In this document: positions 1 through 6,113 of the stretch, in pieces
Numbering within the stretch: the stretch's first letter is position 1
Layout: every line of letters starts with the position of its first letter
From: Lachnospiraceae bacterium
GTDB lineage: Bacteria; Bacillota_A; Clostridia; Lachnospirales; Lachnospiraceae
Direction of reading: 5' to 3'
NCBI GenBank assembly: GCA_017435025.1
Contig: JAFSFU010000011.1
Span: forward strand, 1-6,185
DNA: 6,185 bases
Translations under genes and position numbers: made by a program
Notes under the pieces: generated by a model
The model's database searches: none
What the model was told of the DNA's origin: nothing
What the model saw: only the letters and a program-made list of their open reading frames with translations

Positions 1-1412
1 GTGATGCAAAGAAAAATACATATTCCATTGTAGATGAAAATCGAAATCCATGGCTGACGATCCTGGCTCTTTCCTGGCCGATCTTTTTGGAACAGGTATT
101 AACCTCTCTGGTCCAGGCCGTGGACACTGCGATGGTTGGTTCCATGGGTGCCGTTGCGACCACTTCTGTTTCCATCAGCCAGTCTCCGAATATGCTGGTA
201 AATGGTATTGTCATGGCGATGGGCGTTGGATTTACATCTCTGATCGCCAGATCAGTGGGAGCAGGAGAGATGGACCGTGCCCGTACCTTGATCCGTCAGG
301 CAATTCTTATGGTGTTTTGCCTTGGAATTCCGCTTTCGGCTATGTTTTTCATTCTGGCAAGAGAGATCCCGATGTGGATGGGCGGCGAACCGGAGATTCT
401 CGATTCGGCAGAGATTTACAACCAGATCATTGCGATCTCCATGTGTTTCCGCTGCCTGACGATGGTACTGACTGCAATTTACCGTGGATTTGGTGACAGC
501 AAAACACCGATGAAGATCAACGTGATGGTCAATCTGGCCAACGTAGTCGGTAATTTCCTGATGATTTTCCCAACCAGAGAGATCACGGTTTTTGGTATTA
601 CATTTACTATGTTTGGTCTTGGGTGGGGTGTGGCAGGTGCTGCGGCGTCCACCTCGATCTCCACGATCATAGGTGCATTGATCCTGCTGGCGGTATGTTT
701 CATTCGAAAATCCGAGATGCAGATTTCCCTGAAAGACAGCTTTGCACCGAATCCAAAAGAACTGAAACTGGCGTTCCACCTGGCGATTCCGGCAATGATC
801 CAGCGTTTTGTGATGAGCAGCTGCCAGATTCTTGTTACCAGTACGGTTGCGACTCTGGGAACGGCTGCCGTTGCGGCGCAAAGTTTGTCAGCCACGGCTG
901 AATCCCTGAGCTTTATGCCGGGATTTGCGTTCAGTACGGCATGTATGACGCTGTATGGTCAGTCGCTGGGAGCGAAGCGTCCGGATATGGCTCACGATTA
1001 TCTGATGCGAACCATCAAGCTGGGAAATATGGTCATGGCTGTGATGACCTGTATCCTGTTTTTTGGCTCCACACAGATTATGGGACTTTTTACTCCGGAT
1101 CCGTTGGTTATCGAATACGGCAGTGTATGGCTTAAGATCCTGGCACTGATCCAGATTCCGCAGACGATCGGTTTCTGTGTTTCCGGTGCGCTGCAGGGTG
1201 CCGGTGATACAAAAACGCCGCTTTATATCACATTTGCTTCCATGTGGGGTGTTCGTGTTCTCGGCATCATGATCTGTGTCCACCTGTTCCATCTTGGACA
1301 GTATGCGATCTGTGTCTGCATGTGCACGGACAATGTAGTTCGCTGCCTGCTGTTTTTGATGCAGTATAAGAAGAAACGTGCAATTCTGGCTCAGAAGGCC
1401 ATGGCACGATAG
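1..1412 (+). CDS. MATE-family multidrug/cation antiporter, 5' end cut by window edge
   Basis: Integral membrane exporter of the MATE family, which expels cationic drugs or metabolites in exchange for Na+ or H+; the substrate here cannot be read from sequence. The frame is open from base 3 and reads straight into a typical MATE N-terminus (NPWLTILALSWPIFLEQVL, then VDTAMVG), so the gene begins upstream. A TTG at 87 lies inside the first membrane helix and is not the start. About 469 residues are visible against a usual length near 450-460, so only a few codons are missing. Two homologous halves are seen: the first opens with PIFLEQVLTSLVQAVDTAMVG, split here as PIFLEQVLTS and LVQAVDTAMVG; the second opens with LAIPAMIQRFVMSS. 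The second half carries ALQGAGDTKTP, a recognised MATE signature. About 12 helices are expected. The stop at 1410-1412 lies inside the converging regulator gene. No terminator is visible after it. The family is certain; the substrate is unknown. Confidence 0.93.
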   Translation, partial: DAKKNTYSIVDENRNPWLTILALSWPIFLEQVLTSLVQAVDTAMVGSMGAVATTSVSISQSPNMLVNGIVMAMGVGFTSLIARSVGAGEMDRARTLIRQAILMVFCLGIPLSAMFFILAREIPMWMGGEPEILDSAEIYNQIIAISMCFRCLTMVLTAIYRGFGDSKTPMKINVMVNLANVVGNFLMIFPTREITVFGITFTMFGLGWGVAGAAASTSISTIIGALILLAVCFIRKSEMQISLKDSFAPNPKELKLAFHLAIPAMIQRFVMSSCQILVTSTVATLGTAAVAAQSLSATAESLSFMPGFAFSTACMTLYGQSLGAKRPDMAHDYLMRTIKLGNMVMAVMTCILFFGSTQIMGLFTPDPLVIEYGSVWLKILALIQIPQTIGFCVSGALQGAGDTKTPLYITFASMWGVRVLGIMICVHLFHLGQYAICVCMCTDNVVRCLLFLMQYKKKRAILAQKAMAR

Positions 1413-2284
1413 TCTGTCGGTGACATTCCTTTTTGTTCGCGAAAAATTTTTGAAAAATAACTCATGTCCTGAAAGCCGCATTGCGCGCCGATATCTGCTA
1501 TCTTCATGGTGGTGGATGAAAGCAGCTCTGCGGCTTTCTGTATGCGGTACTGCTTTAAATATTGGATTGGTGTGGTACCGATGGTACTTCGGAAACAGCG
1601 GAGGGTTTCGCTGGTGCTGATCATGGCATTGGAAGATATTTGTTCCATAGTGATGGATTCGCCATAGTGTTCGTGGATGAATTGAAGCATGCTCTTGATC
1701 CGGGCGCTGTCCCGGAGCAGTTTCTCCGACGGAACTTCTTGGGTATGATTCAATTGCTGTGTGAGAATCAAATGAAGTTTTGAAAGGATAGAGCGTACCT
1801 CCAGCTCATATCCCGGCGTTTTCAACTCACATTGTTGCCATACAGATTGAATCGCGGCAAGGAGTTCGGAAGCGTATGTGCTGCCATTTTGTAAAAAAGC
1901 ACCTTTCAGGGAATCGGAATTGAGCAGTGGTGAAACATATTTTTGCCAGAAAATACTATCAGGACTGCCGCCTACCAGTCGCGGGTGAAATACGAAGGAG
2001 TTTAGCTTGCAGGAGGAGCTGCCCTCGCTGTAAATGCTGTGCAGGATTTCTGAATTGACAAAGAATCCTTCCCCAGGTCCTAGAATGCGTTTTTCTGTGC
2101 CGATAACAACACGTGCTTGTCCTTCCAGGATCATTCCGGCCTCAAGCTCTTCGTGCCAGTGCCATTCAACTGGATGCAGAGCAATATCATCATAATAATG
2201 GGCGATCGGAAAAGCAACAGACCCGTGTGTGGTCAGTTCACGTCCTTTTTTATCGGTGGCGATATAACAGGAAGATGGATTCAT
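1391..2284 (-). CDS. AraC-family transcriptional regulator with N-terminal cupin sensor
   Basis: A 297-residue DNA-binding regulator. Residues about 25-90 form a cupin-like sensor: WHWHEELE gives H42, H44 and E48, followed by GPGEGFFVNSEILHSI, as in AraC/XylS members that sense sugars or other small molecules. The C-terminal third (about 198-295) holds the two AraC helix-turn-helix units: TMEQISSNAMISTSETLRC (about 212-230), and KIADIGAQCGFQDMSYFSKI (about 261-280) leading into the MSPTDYR ending typical of the family. The start is well supported: AAAGGAG at 2297-2291 sits 6 bases before the ATG. It is transcribed away from the MFS gene across a 109-bp shared region, so that transporter is the likeliest target, and self-regulation is also likely. 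Its last 22 bp overlap the 3' end of the MATE gene on the other strand. The ligand is unknown. The family is sure; the target is inferred from position. Confidence 0.95.
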   Translation of the reverse strand: MNPSSCYIATDKKGRELTTHGSVAFPIAHYYDDIALHPVEWHWHEELEAGMILEGQARVVIGTEKRILGPGEGFFVNSEILHSIYSEGSSSCKLNSFVFHPRLVGGSPDSIFWQKYVSPLLNSDSLKGAFLQNGSTYASELLAAIQSVWQQCELKTPGYELEVRSILSKLHLILTQQLNHTQEVPSEKLLRDSARIKSMLQFIHEHYGESITMEQISSNAMISTSETLRCFRSTIGTTPIQYLKQYRIQKAAELLSSTTMKIADIGAQCGFQDMSYFSKIFREQKGMSPTDYRAMAF

Positions 2285-2306
2285 AGAGTGCTCCTTTGGC
2301 GATTTT

Positions 2307-2335
2307 ATTATAGTAATTCGGTGTATTTATTATAA
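2307..2335 (-). promoter_or_regulatory. Probable promoter of the AraC-type regulator
   Basis: On the minus strand a perfect TATAAT lies at 2312-2307. With a 17-base spacer the -35 would be TTATAA at 2335-2330, a poor match to TTGACA. A start near 2300 would give a leader of about 16 bases that still holds the AAAGGAG ribosome site. A second minus-strand TATAAT at 2334-2329 overlaps the -35 and is a possible alternative -10. The weak -35 would fit a promoter that needs an activator, but the region is AT-rich and chance matches are likely. Confidence 0.4.
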
Positions 2336-2353
2336 TTAATATAGAAAACAAGG

Positions 2354-2362
2354 TGATATAAT
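2354..2362 (+). promoter_or_regulatory. Extended -10 promoter of the MFS transporter
   Basis: The sequence TGATATAAT is an exact extended -10 (TG, one base, TATAAT at 2357-2362). The -35 region upstream is AT-rich with no good TTGACA match, which an extended -10 can compensate for and which also fits activator dependence. Transcription would start near 2369, leaving a leader of about 25 bases before the ATG at 2394. Confidence 0.55.
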
Positions 2363-2369
2363 CTTATCA
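2354..2369. promoter_or_regulatory. Inverted repeat over the MFS -10, candidate operator
   Basis: TGATA, 6 bases, TATCA forms a 5-bp inverted repeat that covers the extended -10 of the MFS gene and reaches the expected start point. A protein bound here would block transcription. AraC-family proteins more often use direct repeats, so this could be the site of another regulator or chance in AT-rich DNA. Confidence 0.25.
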
Positions 2370-2393
2370 TAGACAGGGAAAGAGAGCAAGAAT

Positions 2394-3560
2394 ATGGTAC
2401 ATTTACTTTTGGTGGTTATTTATATTTCTTTTATCAGTCTTGGTCTCCCGGATGGACTTCTGGGAGCCGGATGGCCGACCATGTATCAGGAATTCCGGGT
2501 GCCGGTGTCATATGCCGGAGGTGTATACATGATTATTTGTGCGGGAACTGTGATTTCCAGTTTAATGAGTGACCGGATCAGCAGACGGTTTGAAGCCGGA
2601 ATGGTGACTGCTGTGAGTGTGGCAATGACAGCTGCTGCGATGTTTGGTTTTTCTATCAGCCGGTCTTACTGGCAGCTGTGTCTGTGGGCGATTCCTTATG
2701 GACTGGGAGCCGGCAGTGTGGATGCATCGCTGAATAATTATGTGGCGATCCATTATGAAAGCCGCCATATGAGCTGGCTTCACTGTATGTGGGGTGTGGG
2801 TGCATCGGTCGGTCCGTATATTATGGAATTTGCTTTGACGGGCGGAAATACATGGAATTCGGGTTACAGATATGTATTTTTGATTCAGAGTGTTTTAGTA
2901 ATGATACTTTTTGCGGCTCTTCCGATGTGGAAAAAACGTATGGATCAGGGAGGAAGCACTGATGTAAAATGCGGAGAGAGACCGTTGACATTGAAAGAAG
3001 TTTTTGCTATTCCCGGTGCAAGGGAGATTATGATCACATTTTTCGCTTATTCCGCAGTGGAACAGACTGCTGCTTTATGGAGCGGAAGTTATCTGGCTTT
3101 GGGCCGTGGGTTGAGCGATGAGGCGGCTGCCGGCTTTGCTGCTCTGTTTTTTGTCGGGATTACCGTGGGACGTGCCATCAGCGGTTTCCTCACCATCAAG
3201 ATCAATGATACCAATATGATTCGTTTAGGGTGCGTGATCATTACCGGTGGAATTCTTATCTTGTTCTTGCCGGGGATAGAAGCAGCGAAGATTGGCCTGG
3301 TCATGGTTGGACTTGGCTGTGCACCGGTCTATCCGTGCATCATCCACGCCACTCCGGAGCATTTTGGTGATGAGAGATCGCAGGCGATTGTTGGTATTCA
3401 GATGGCCAGTGCCTATTGCGGAAACGTAACGATGCCGCCGCTGTTTGGTTTGATTGCAAATCACATCAGTATCAGGCTGCTGCCGTTATTCCTGCTTGCT
3501 GCATTGATCTGTCTGGGTTTGATGCATGAACATATGCTGAAACAGGTAAAAGTTCAATAA
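2394..3560 (+). CDS. MFS transporter, FucP/FHS-like, substrate unknown
   Basis: A 388-residue major facilitator superfamily membrane transporter, close to the usual 380-420. The first helix reads into SLGLPDGLLGAGWPTM (about 15-30). The loop between helices 2 and 3 has SDRISRRF (59-66), the MFS motif-A basic signature. SWLHCMWGVGASVGP (127-141) resembles the H-x-x-W-G-x-G-x-x-x-GP pattern of the fucose permease-like group (COG0738). A central cytoplasmic loop (about 178-203, charged) splits two six-helix halves, and the second half includes GLGCAPVYPCIIHATPEHF (306-324). Its ATG follows a GAGAG at 2382-2386 and an AGGGAA at 2375-2380, a modest ribosome site. It is read divergently from the AraC-type regulator, suggesting inducible uptake or export of the regulator's ligand. 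Sugar uptake is a guess from the FucP-like look and the cupin-type regulator; drug efflux is not excluded. Confidence 0.92.
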   Translation: MVHLLLVVIYISFISLGLPDGLLGAGWPTMYQEFRVPVSYAGGVYMIICAGTVISSLMSDRISRRFEAGMVTAVSVAMTAAAMFGFSISRSYWQLCLWAIPYGLGAGSVDASLNNYVAIHYESRHMSWLHCMWGVGASVGPYIMEFALTGGNTWNSGYRYVFLIQSVLVMILFAALPMWKKRMDQGGSTDVKCGERPLTLKEVFAIPGAREIMITFFAYSAVEQTAALWSGSYLALGRGLSDEAAAGFAALFFVGITVGRAISGFLTIKINDTNMIRLGCVIITGGILILFLPGIEAAKIGLVMVGLGCAPVYPCIIHATPEHFGDERSQAIVGIQMASAYCGNVTMPPLFGLIANHISIRLLPLFLLAALICLGLMHEHMLKQVKVQ

Positions 3561-3573
3561 TATAGAATCCTCC

Positions 3574-3587
3574 TGCGCGAAAGCGCA
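3574..3587. other. Short GC hairpin with GAAA tetraloop
   Basis: TGCGC-GAAA-GCGCA is a perfect 5-bp stem with a GNRA tetraloop, 13 bases after the MFS stop, followed by six A residues. On the plus strand it lacks a T-run, so it is not a terminator by itself; it may stabilise the 3' end of the MFS transcript. It lies just beyond the minus-strand terminator of the converging gene. Confidence 0.5.
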
Positions 3588-3642
3588 AAAAAGGATGCTC
3601 CTGAGGGCTGGTTTTTAAAACCGGTCAAGGAACATCCTTTTT
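3587..3642. terminator. Bidirectional terminator between convergent genes
   Basis: The stem is 3593-3601 (GGATGCTCC) against 3629-3637 (GGAACATCC), with an inner smaller hairpin around GGTTTTTAAAACC. Reading plus, TTTTT follows at 3638-3642; reading minus, six T residues follow (3592-3587). In plus-strand RNA one stem position is a C-A mismatch. In minus-strand RNA the same position is a U-G wobble, giving an unbroken 9-bp stem. It is therefore better built for the creatininase-like gene, whose stop is 14 bases before it, while also able to serve the MFS gene. Confidence 0.8.
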
Positions 3643-3655
3643 CTATTTTTATCGG

Positions 3656-4417
3656 TTATTTTTTAATGATGACTCTCTCAAATGCCTCAATAAAGTCTTC
3701 GCAGAAATCTGCAGTTGCCCAGAGCATATCTTTGCCCCACTTTACAGTTGCCTCTTTCGGAGAATCCGGACCGTACCATCCACATTCGGACCAGCGATCT
3801 ACATGACGCGGAACCGGAATGGAGATGCCTTTGAAATTTACATTGTAAGCGCCGTCGAAGGTCAGTTCTTCGCTGAGATTTTTCGGCTCGAATGGCTTAA
3901 AGTAGTGCATATGCACGCAGGACGGGTCGATTGCCAGCATAGCGGCAGTTTCCTCTGCGCCGCCGTGGCCGCCTTTCCATGCCGGATTCAGATCGCCTGC
4001 AATCGTCCACCAGTTGAGCACAGCACCGAGCGCGTTTTTGTCGTCGAGATCCACACAGACTCTCTGCAATGTTGCAGTGTTTCCGCCGTGGCCATTCAGA
4101 AAGACGAATTTGCGGATGCCGAATTTATAAAGCTCGTCCACTACGCGGCTAACGAGCATATAGAGACCGTCGGAGCCGATGGAAATGGTGCCCGGAAAAT
4201 TTGTATGCTGATCACCGACACCGTACGGAATTGTCGGGGCGATCAGAACTTCAAGCCGCTCGTCCATAATTTCACAGAGTTTACGGGGGATCAGAAAATC
4301 GGTTCCGAGACAGAGCTGTGTTCCGTGATTCTCTGTGCTGCCTACCGGAATAATGACGGTATCTTTCTTTTCAAAATATTCTTTTGCCTGTACCCAGGAG
4401 ATTTTTTCCAGGAACAT
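3656..4417 (-). CDS. Creatininase-family metalloamidohydrolase, substrate unknown
   Basis: A cytoplasmic protein of the creatininase/FAPy-deformylase/MftE family (COG1402), whose members hydrolyse cyclic amides or related C-N bonds, or cleave peptides, with bound divalent metals. From the start chosen here (253 residues, near the usual 240-260), GSTENHGTQL then TD supplies the expected metal ligands E29, H31 and D40; NGHGGN (108-113) supplies H110; GGHGGAEETAAML (149-161) holds the family's glutamate (E155 or E156). True creatininase has NGHYEN at the second motif, so creatinine is unlikely to be the substrate. An ATG two codons upstream (4423) is in frame, but its GAGG would be only 1 base away, whereas the ATG at 4417 has it at 7 bases. 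It lies 93 bp after the germination gene in the same direction, with no clear terminator between, and ends at a strong terminator. The family is very likely; the reaction is unknown. Confidence 0.92.
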   Translation of the reverse strand: MFLEKISWVQAKEYFEKKDTVIIPVGSTENHGTQLCLGTDFLIPRKLCEIMDERLEVLIAPTIPYGVGDQHTNFPGTISIGSDGLYMLVSRVVDELYKFGIRKFVFLNGHGGNTATLQRVCVDLDDKNALGAVLNWWTIAGDLNPAWKGGHGGAEETAAMLAIDPSCVHMHYFKPFEPKNLSEELTFDGAYNVNFKGISIPVPRHVDRWSECGWYGPDSPKEATVKWGKDMLWATADFCEDFIEAFERVIIKK

Positions 4418-4424
4418 AATCATA

Positions 4425-4428
4425 CCTC
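4425..4428 (-). promoter_or_regulatory. Ribosome binding site that decides the creatininase-like start
   Basis: GAGG on the minus strand lies 7 bases before the ATG at 4417 but only 1 base before the in-frame ATG at 4423. Normal spacing is about 5-9 bases, so the downstream ATG is preferred. Confidence 0.6.
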
Positions 4429-4449
4429 ACAGTCTTCATTAGTACCCAT

Positions 4450-4478
4450 AGAATAATATACTTATATCAAAAAGTCCA
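4450..4478 (-). promoter_or_regulatory. Weak candidate promoter for the creatininase-like gene
   Basis: On the minus strand TGGACT (4478-4473) and TATTCT (4455-4450) are 17 bases apart, each matching 4 of 6 consensus positions. The spacer is AT-rich, so chance is quite possible; expression by read-through from the upstream gene is the alternative. Confidence 0.25.
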
Positions 4479-4510
4479 GTACAAAAGCTGCGAAAACACA
4501 AATAGTATGG

Positions 4511-5935
4511 TTATTTCGCGGAGTGTTCCTTATCCGTGTGCGGAAGCCGGCCGCGCAGGAAACGCTTTCTGCATTCTGTCCAGGAGAATGGGAGCAGCGG
4601 ATAGATATAACTTTTTCCTGCAATGGTCCGGTTAAATACGATGGAGCAGACGACGAGGATGGTGCCAAGAAGAAATCCCCAGCCGTTTAAAAGAGAGGTG
4701 AGGACCAGCAAAATAATGCGCATAAATTTCAGCGCGTATCCGAGCTCATAGCTGGACTGGGAGTAGTTGGCAACTGTGACGAATGCCATATATAACATGG
4801 TCTCGCTGTTGAACCATCCGGATTTGACCGAATATTCACCGAGAACGATACCTGCGATAATGGAAAGGGGTGTGGTCAGCATGCTGGGGGTATTGACTGC
4901 AGCCAGACGCAGACCGTCGATGGCAAATTCCAGGATCAAAAGCTGAAAGATGAGAGGGACATGCTGTTCATCGGATAGCTGAATGAACTGCAGCCATTCG
5001 GGAATCCAATGGGGATTCTGCATGAGCAGCAGCCATATGGGGGTCAGGTATAGGGACAGGAATGAGAAACTCATGCGCGAAAGGCGCAGATAAGTTCCTG
5101 TCACCGGCGGAAAATAATAATCATCGGCTTCCTCGATGATGTCGAACACAGAAGATGGAAGGATCATACAGGACGGAGAGTTGTCCACCAAAATGACGAT
5201 GTTTCCTTCCAGGATGGAAGCCGCCGCAGTGTCCGGACGTTCTGAAAAGCGCACCTTTGGAAATGGATTAAACCATTTGTGGGGGAAAAGACATTCTGCC
5301 AGACTTTCCTGATTCATGGTCAGCGCATCCACATGCAGATTTTCGATTCGTGAACGAATACGGTTTAACAGATCGGAATCGACCCGTCCCTTCATGTAAC
5401 AGAGGGCAATGTCGGTATGGGAACTTTCGCCGGCCTGTGCATACTGGACGGTCAGGGCAGTGTCGCGGATTCTTCGGCGGATCAGTGCCGTATTAAAGAT
5501 CAATGTTTCCACGAAACCGTCTCGGGAACCTCGGAGGACTTTATCCTTGTCCGGCTCCGACACGCCGCGGGCCGGATAAGTACGGCAGTCGATGAGGATG
5601 CATTGGTTGTAACCGTCAATGAAAAGGAGAGACAGGCCGGAAAACAGCTGGATCAATATTTTTTCCTCATCGGATTCCAGACCGGTCTCTCCGTATGGAA
5701 TGTAACGTTTGGAGAACTCATGGGGAGTCAGAGGCATATTTTCCGGTTTGATGGAGGAAAAACCCTGCATGATCCGCAGAATGATCTGATCTTTGACAAA
5801 ACCGTCGATCATATAAAAGCAGGCCTGTTTTTCTCCGATCATGACGGTATGATAAATGATATCAAAATTGGTTTCCACATCCAGAATCTGATGGAAGCGG
5901 GACATGTTTGTTTGAATGTCTGATGATAGTTTCAT
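4511..5935 (-). CDS. GerA-family spore germination protein, SpoVAF-like
   Basis: A membrane protein of the GerA/SpoVAF family (Pfam GerA), which acts in the inner membrane of the spore. GerA-type A subunits help sense germinants; SpoVAF is a related protein coded with the SpoVA dipicolinate channel. Numbered from the chosen start (474 residues, near the usual 480-490): a soluble N-terminal domain, then TYPARGVSEPDKDKVLRGSR (119-138) with DGF after it and NTALIRRRIRD (148-158), the family's conserved core; LVDNSPS (249-255); and about five hydrophobic segments from 289 to 436. SpoVAF-like points are NPHWIPEWLQFI (307-318), the SYEL near 395-398 and YIYPLLPF near 443-450, judged from memory of the family. 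No SpoVA, GerB or GerC-type partner gene lies in the window. The ATG at 5935 has AAAGGA 6 bases before it; an in-frame ATG at 5971 would add 12 residues and also has an AGGA. I could not identify a forespore (sigma-G) promoter. Confidence 0.93.
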   Translation of the reverse strand: MKLSSDIQTNMSRFHQILDVETNFDIIYHTVMIGEKQACFYMIDGFVKDQIILRIMQGFSSIKPENMPLTPHEFSKRYIPYGETGLESDEEKILIQLFSGLSLLFIDGYNQCILIDCRTYPARGVSEPDKDKVLRGSRDGFVETLIFNTALIRRRIRDTALTVQYAQAGESSHTDIALCYMKGRVDSDLLNRIRSRIENLHVDALTMNQESLAECLFPHKWFNPFPKVRFSERPDTAAASILEGNIVILVDNSPSCMILPSSVFDIIEEADDYYFPPVTGTYLRLSRMSFSFLSLYLTPIWLLLMQNPHWIPEWLQFIQLSDEQHVPLIFQLLILEFAIDGLRLAAVNTPSMLTTPLSIIAGIVLGEYSVKSGWFNSETMLYMAFVTVANYSQSSYELGYALKFMRIILLVLTSLLNGWGFLLGTILVVCSIVFNRTIAGKSYIYPLLPFSWTECRKRFLRGRLPHTDKEHSAK

Positions 5936-5941
5936 GTTACA

Positions 5942-5947
5942 TCCTTT
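5942..5947 (-). promoter_or_regulatory. Strong ribosome binding site of the germination gene
   Basis: AAAGGA on the minus strand is 6 bases before the ATG at 5935. The alternative ATG at 5971 has AGGA (5982-5979) 7 bases away, but that AGGA is part of a perfect 10-bp palindrome, AGGATATCCT (5973-5982). The protein reads as a normal family N-terminus (MKLSSDIQTNM) from 5935, so that start is preferred. Confidence 0.6.
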
Positions 5948-5987
5948 CTGGAAAGTTGAATTGTTTTCCATTAGGATATCCTGAATT

Positions 5988-6005
5988 CACAAAATCATGT
6001 TTGTG
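5988..6005. promoter_or_regulatory. Inverted repeat upstream of the germination gene
   Basis: CACAAA, 6 bases (ATCATG), TTTGTG is a perfect 6-bp inverted repeat. It lies 52 bp upstream of the preferred germination start and 21 bp before the plus-strand -35, so it could be an operator for either gene. No regulator could be matched to it. Confidence 0.3.
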
Positions 6006-6026
6006 CAATATTTACTAAAATTGACG

Positions 6027-6055
6027 TTGACGGAATTGGAAAATTGTGTTATATT
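6027..6055 (+). promoter_or_regulatory. Sigma-A-type promoter reading out of the right edge
   Basis: TTGACG (6027-6032), a 17-base spacer and TATATT (6050-6055) each match 5 of 6 consensus positions with ideal spacing. A second TTGACG directly before it (6021-6026) makes a tandem repeat of the -35. Transcription should start near 6061-6063 and run rightward, divergent from the germination gene. No protein gene of normal length begins before the window ends. Confidence 0.65.
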
Positions 6056-6067
6056 ACAGGGGCATGA

Positions 6068-6090
6068 GAAATTGAAGGGGAATCAATTTC
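6068..6090 (+). other. Leader stem-loop 1, GGGG in the loop
   Basis: GAAATTG (6068-6074) pairs perfectly with CAATTTC (6084-6090) around a 9-base loop, AAGGGGAAT. It starts only a few bases after the predicted transcription start, so it would form the 5' end of the transcript. It has no T-run and is not a terminator. I could not assign it to a known riboswitch class. Confidence 0.5.
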
Positions 6091-6113
6091 GATAACTGTA
6101 TAATGTGAGGTAC

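Noticed and set aside
87..89. TTG as the start of the MATE gene
   Set aside because: The same frame is open to base 3 and codes typical MATE N-terminal sequence before this TTG.
252..895. Minus-strand ORFs of 209 and 138 codons inside the MATE gene
   Set aside because: Both are antisense shadows; the plus frame is an unbroken membrane transporter.
1436..1451. TTCGCGAA plus AAAAATTTTT after the MATE stop as a terminator
   Set aside because: The GC part is a self-complementary 8-mer without a loop and the rest is A/T only; the stretch codes for the conserved AraC C-terminus.
3803..4456. 217-codon plus-strand ORF opposite the creatininase-like gene
   Set aside because: It mirrors a gene with clear family motifs, its own translation is rich in Cys, His and Phe with no recognisable domain, and it has no convincing ribosome site.
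4424..4510. Terminator between the germination and creatininase-like genes
   Set aside because: Only a 5-bp A/T stem (AAATA/TATTT) was seen, too weak to support the call.
5417..5923. 168-codon plus-strand ORF opposite the germination gene
   Set aside because: It lies wholly antisense to the conserved GerA core and shows no family signature.
6099..6104. Plus-strand TATAAT, or minus-strand CATTATA resembling a sigma-G -10
   Set aside because: No suitable -35 lies at the right spacing on either strand, and the upstream TTGACG/TATATT pair is a much better promoter.
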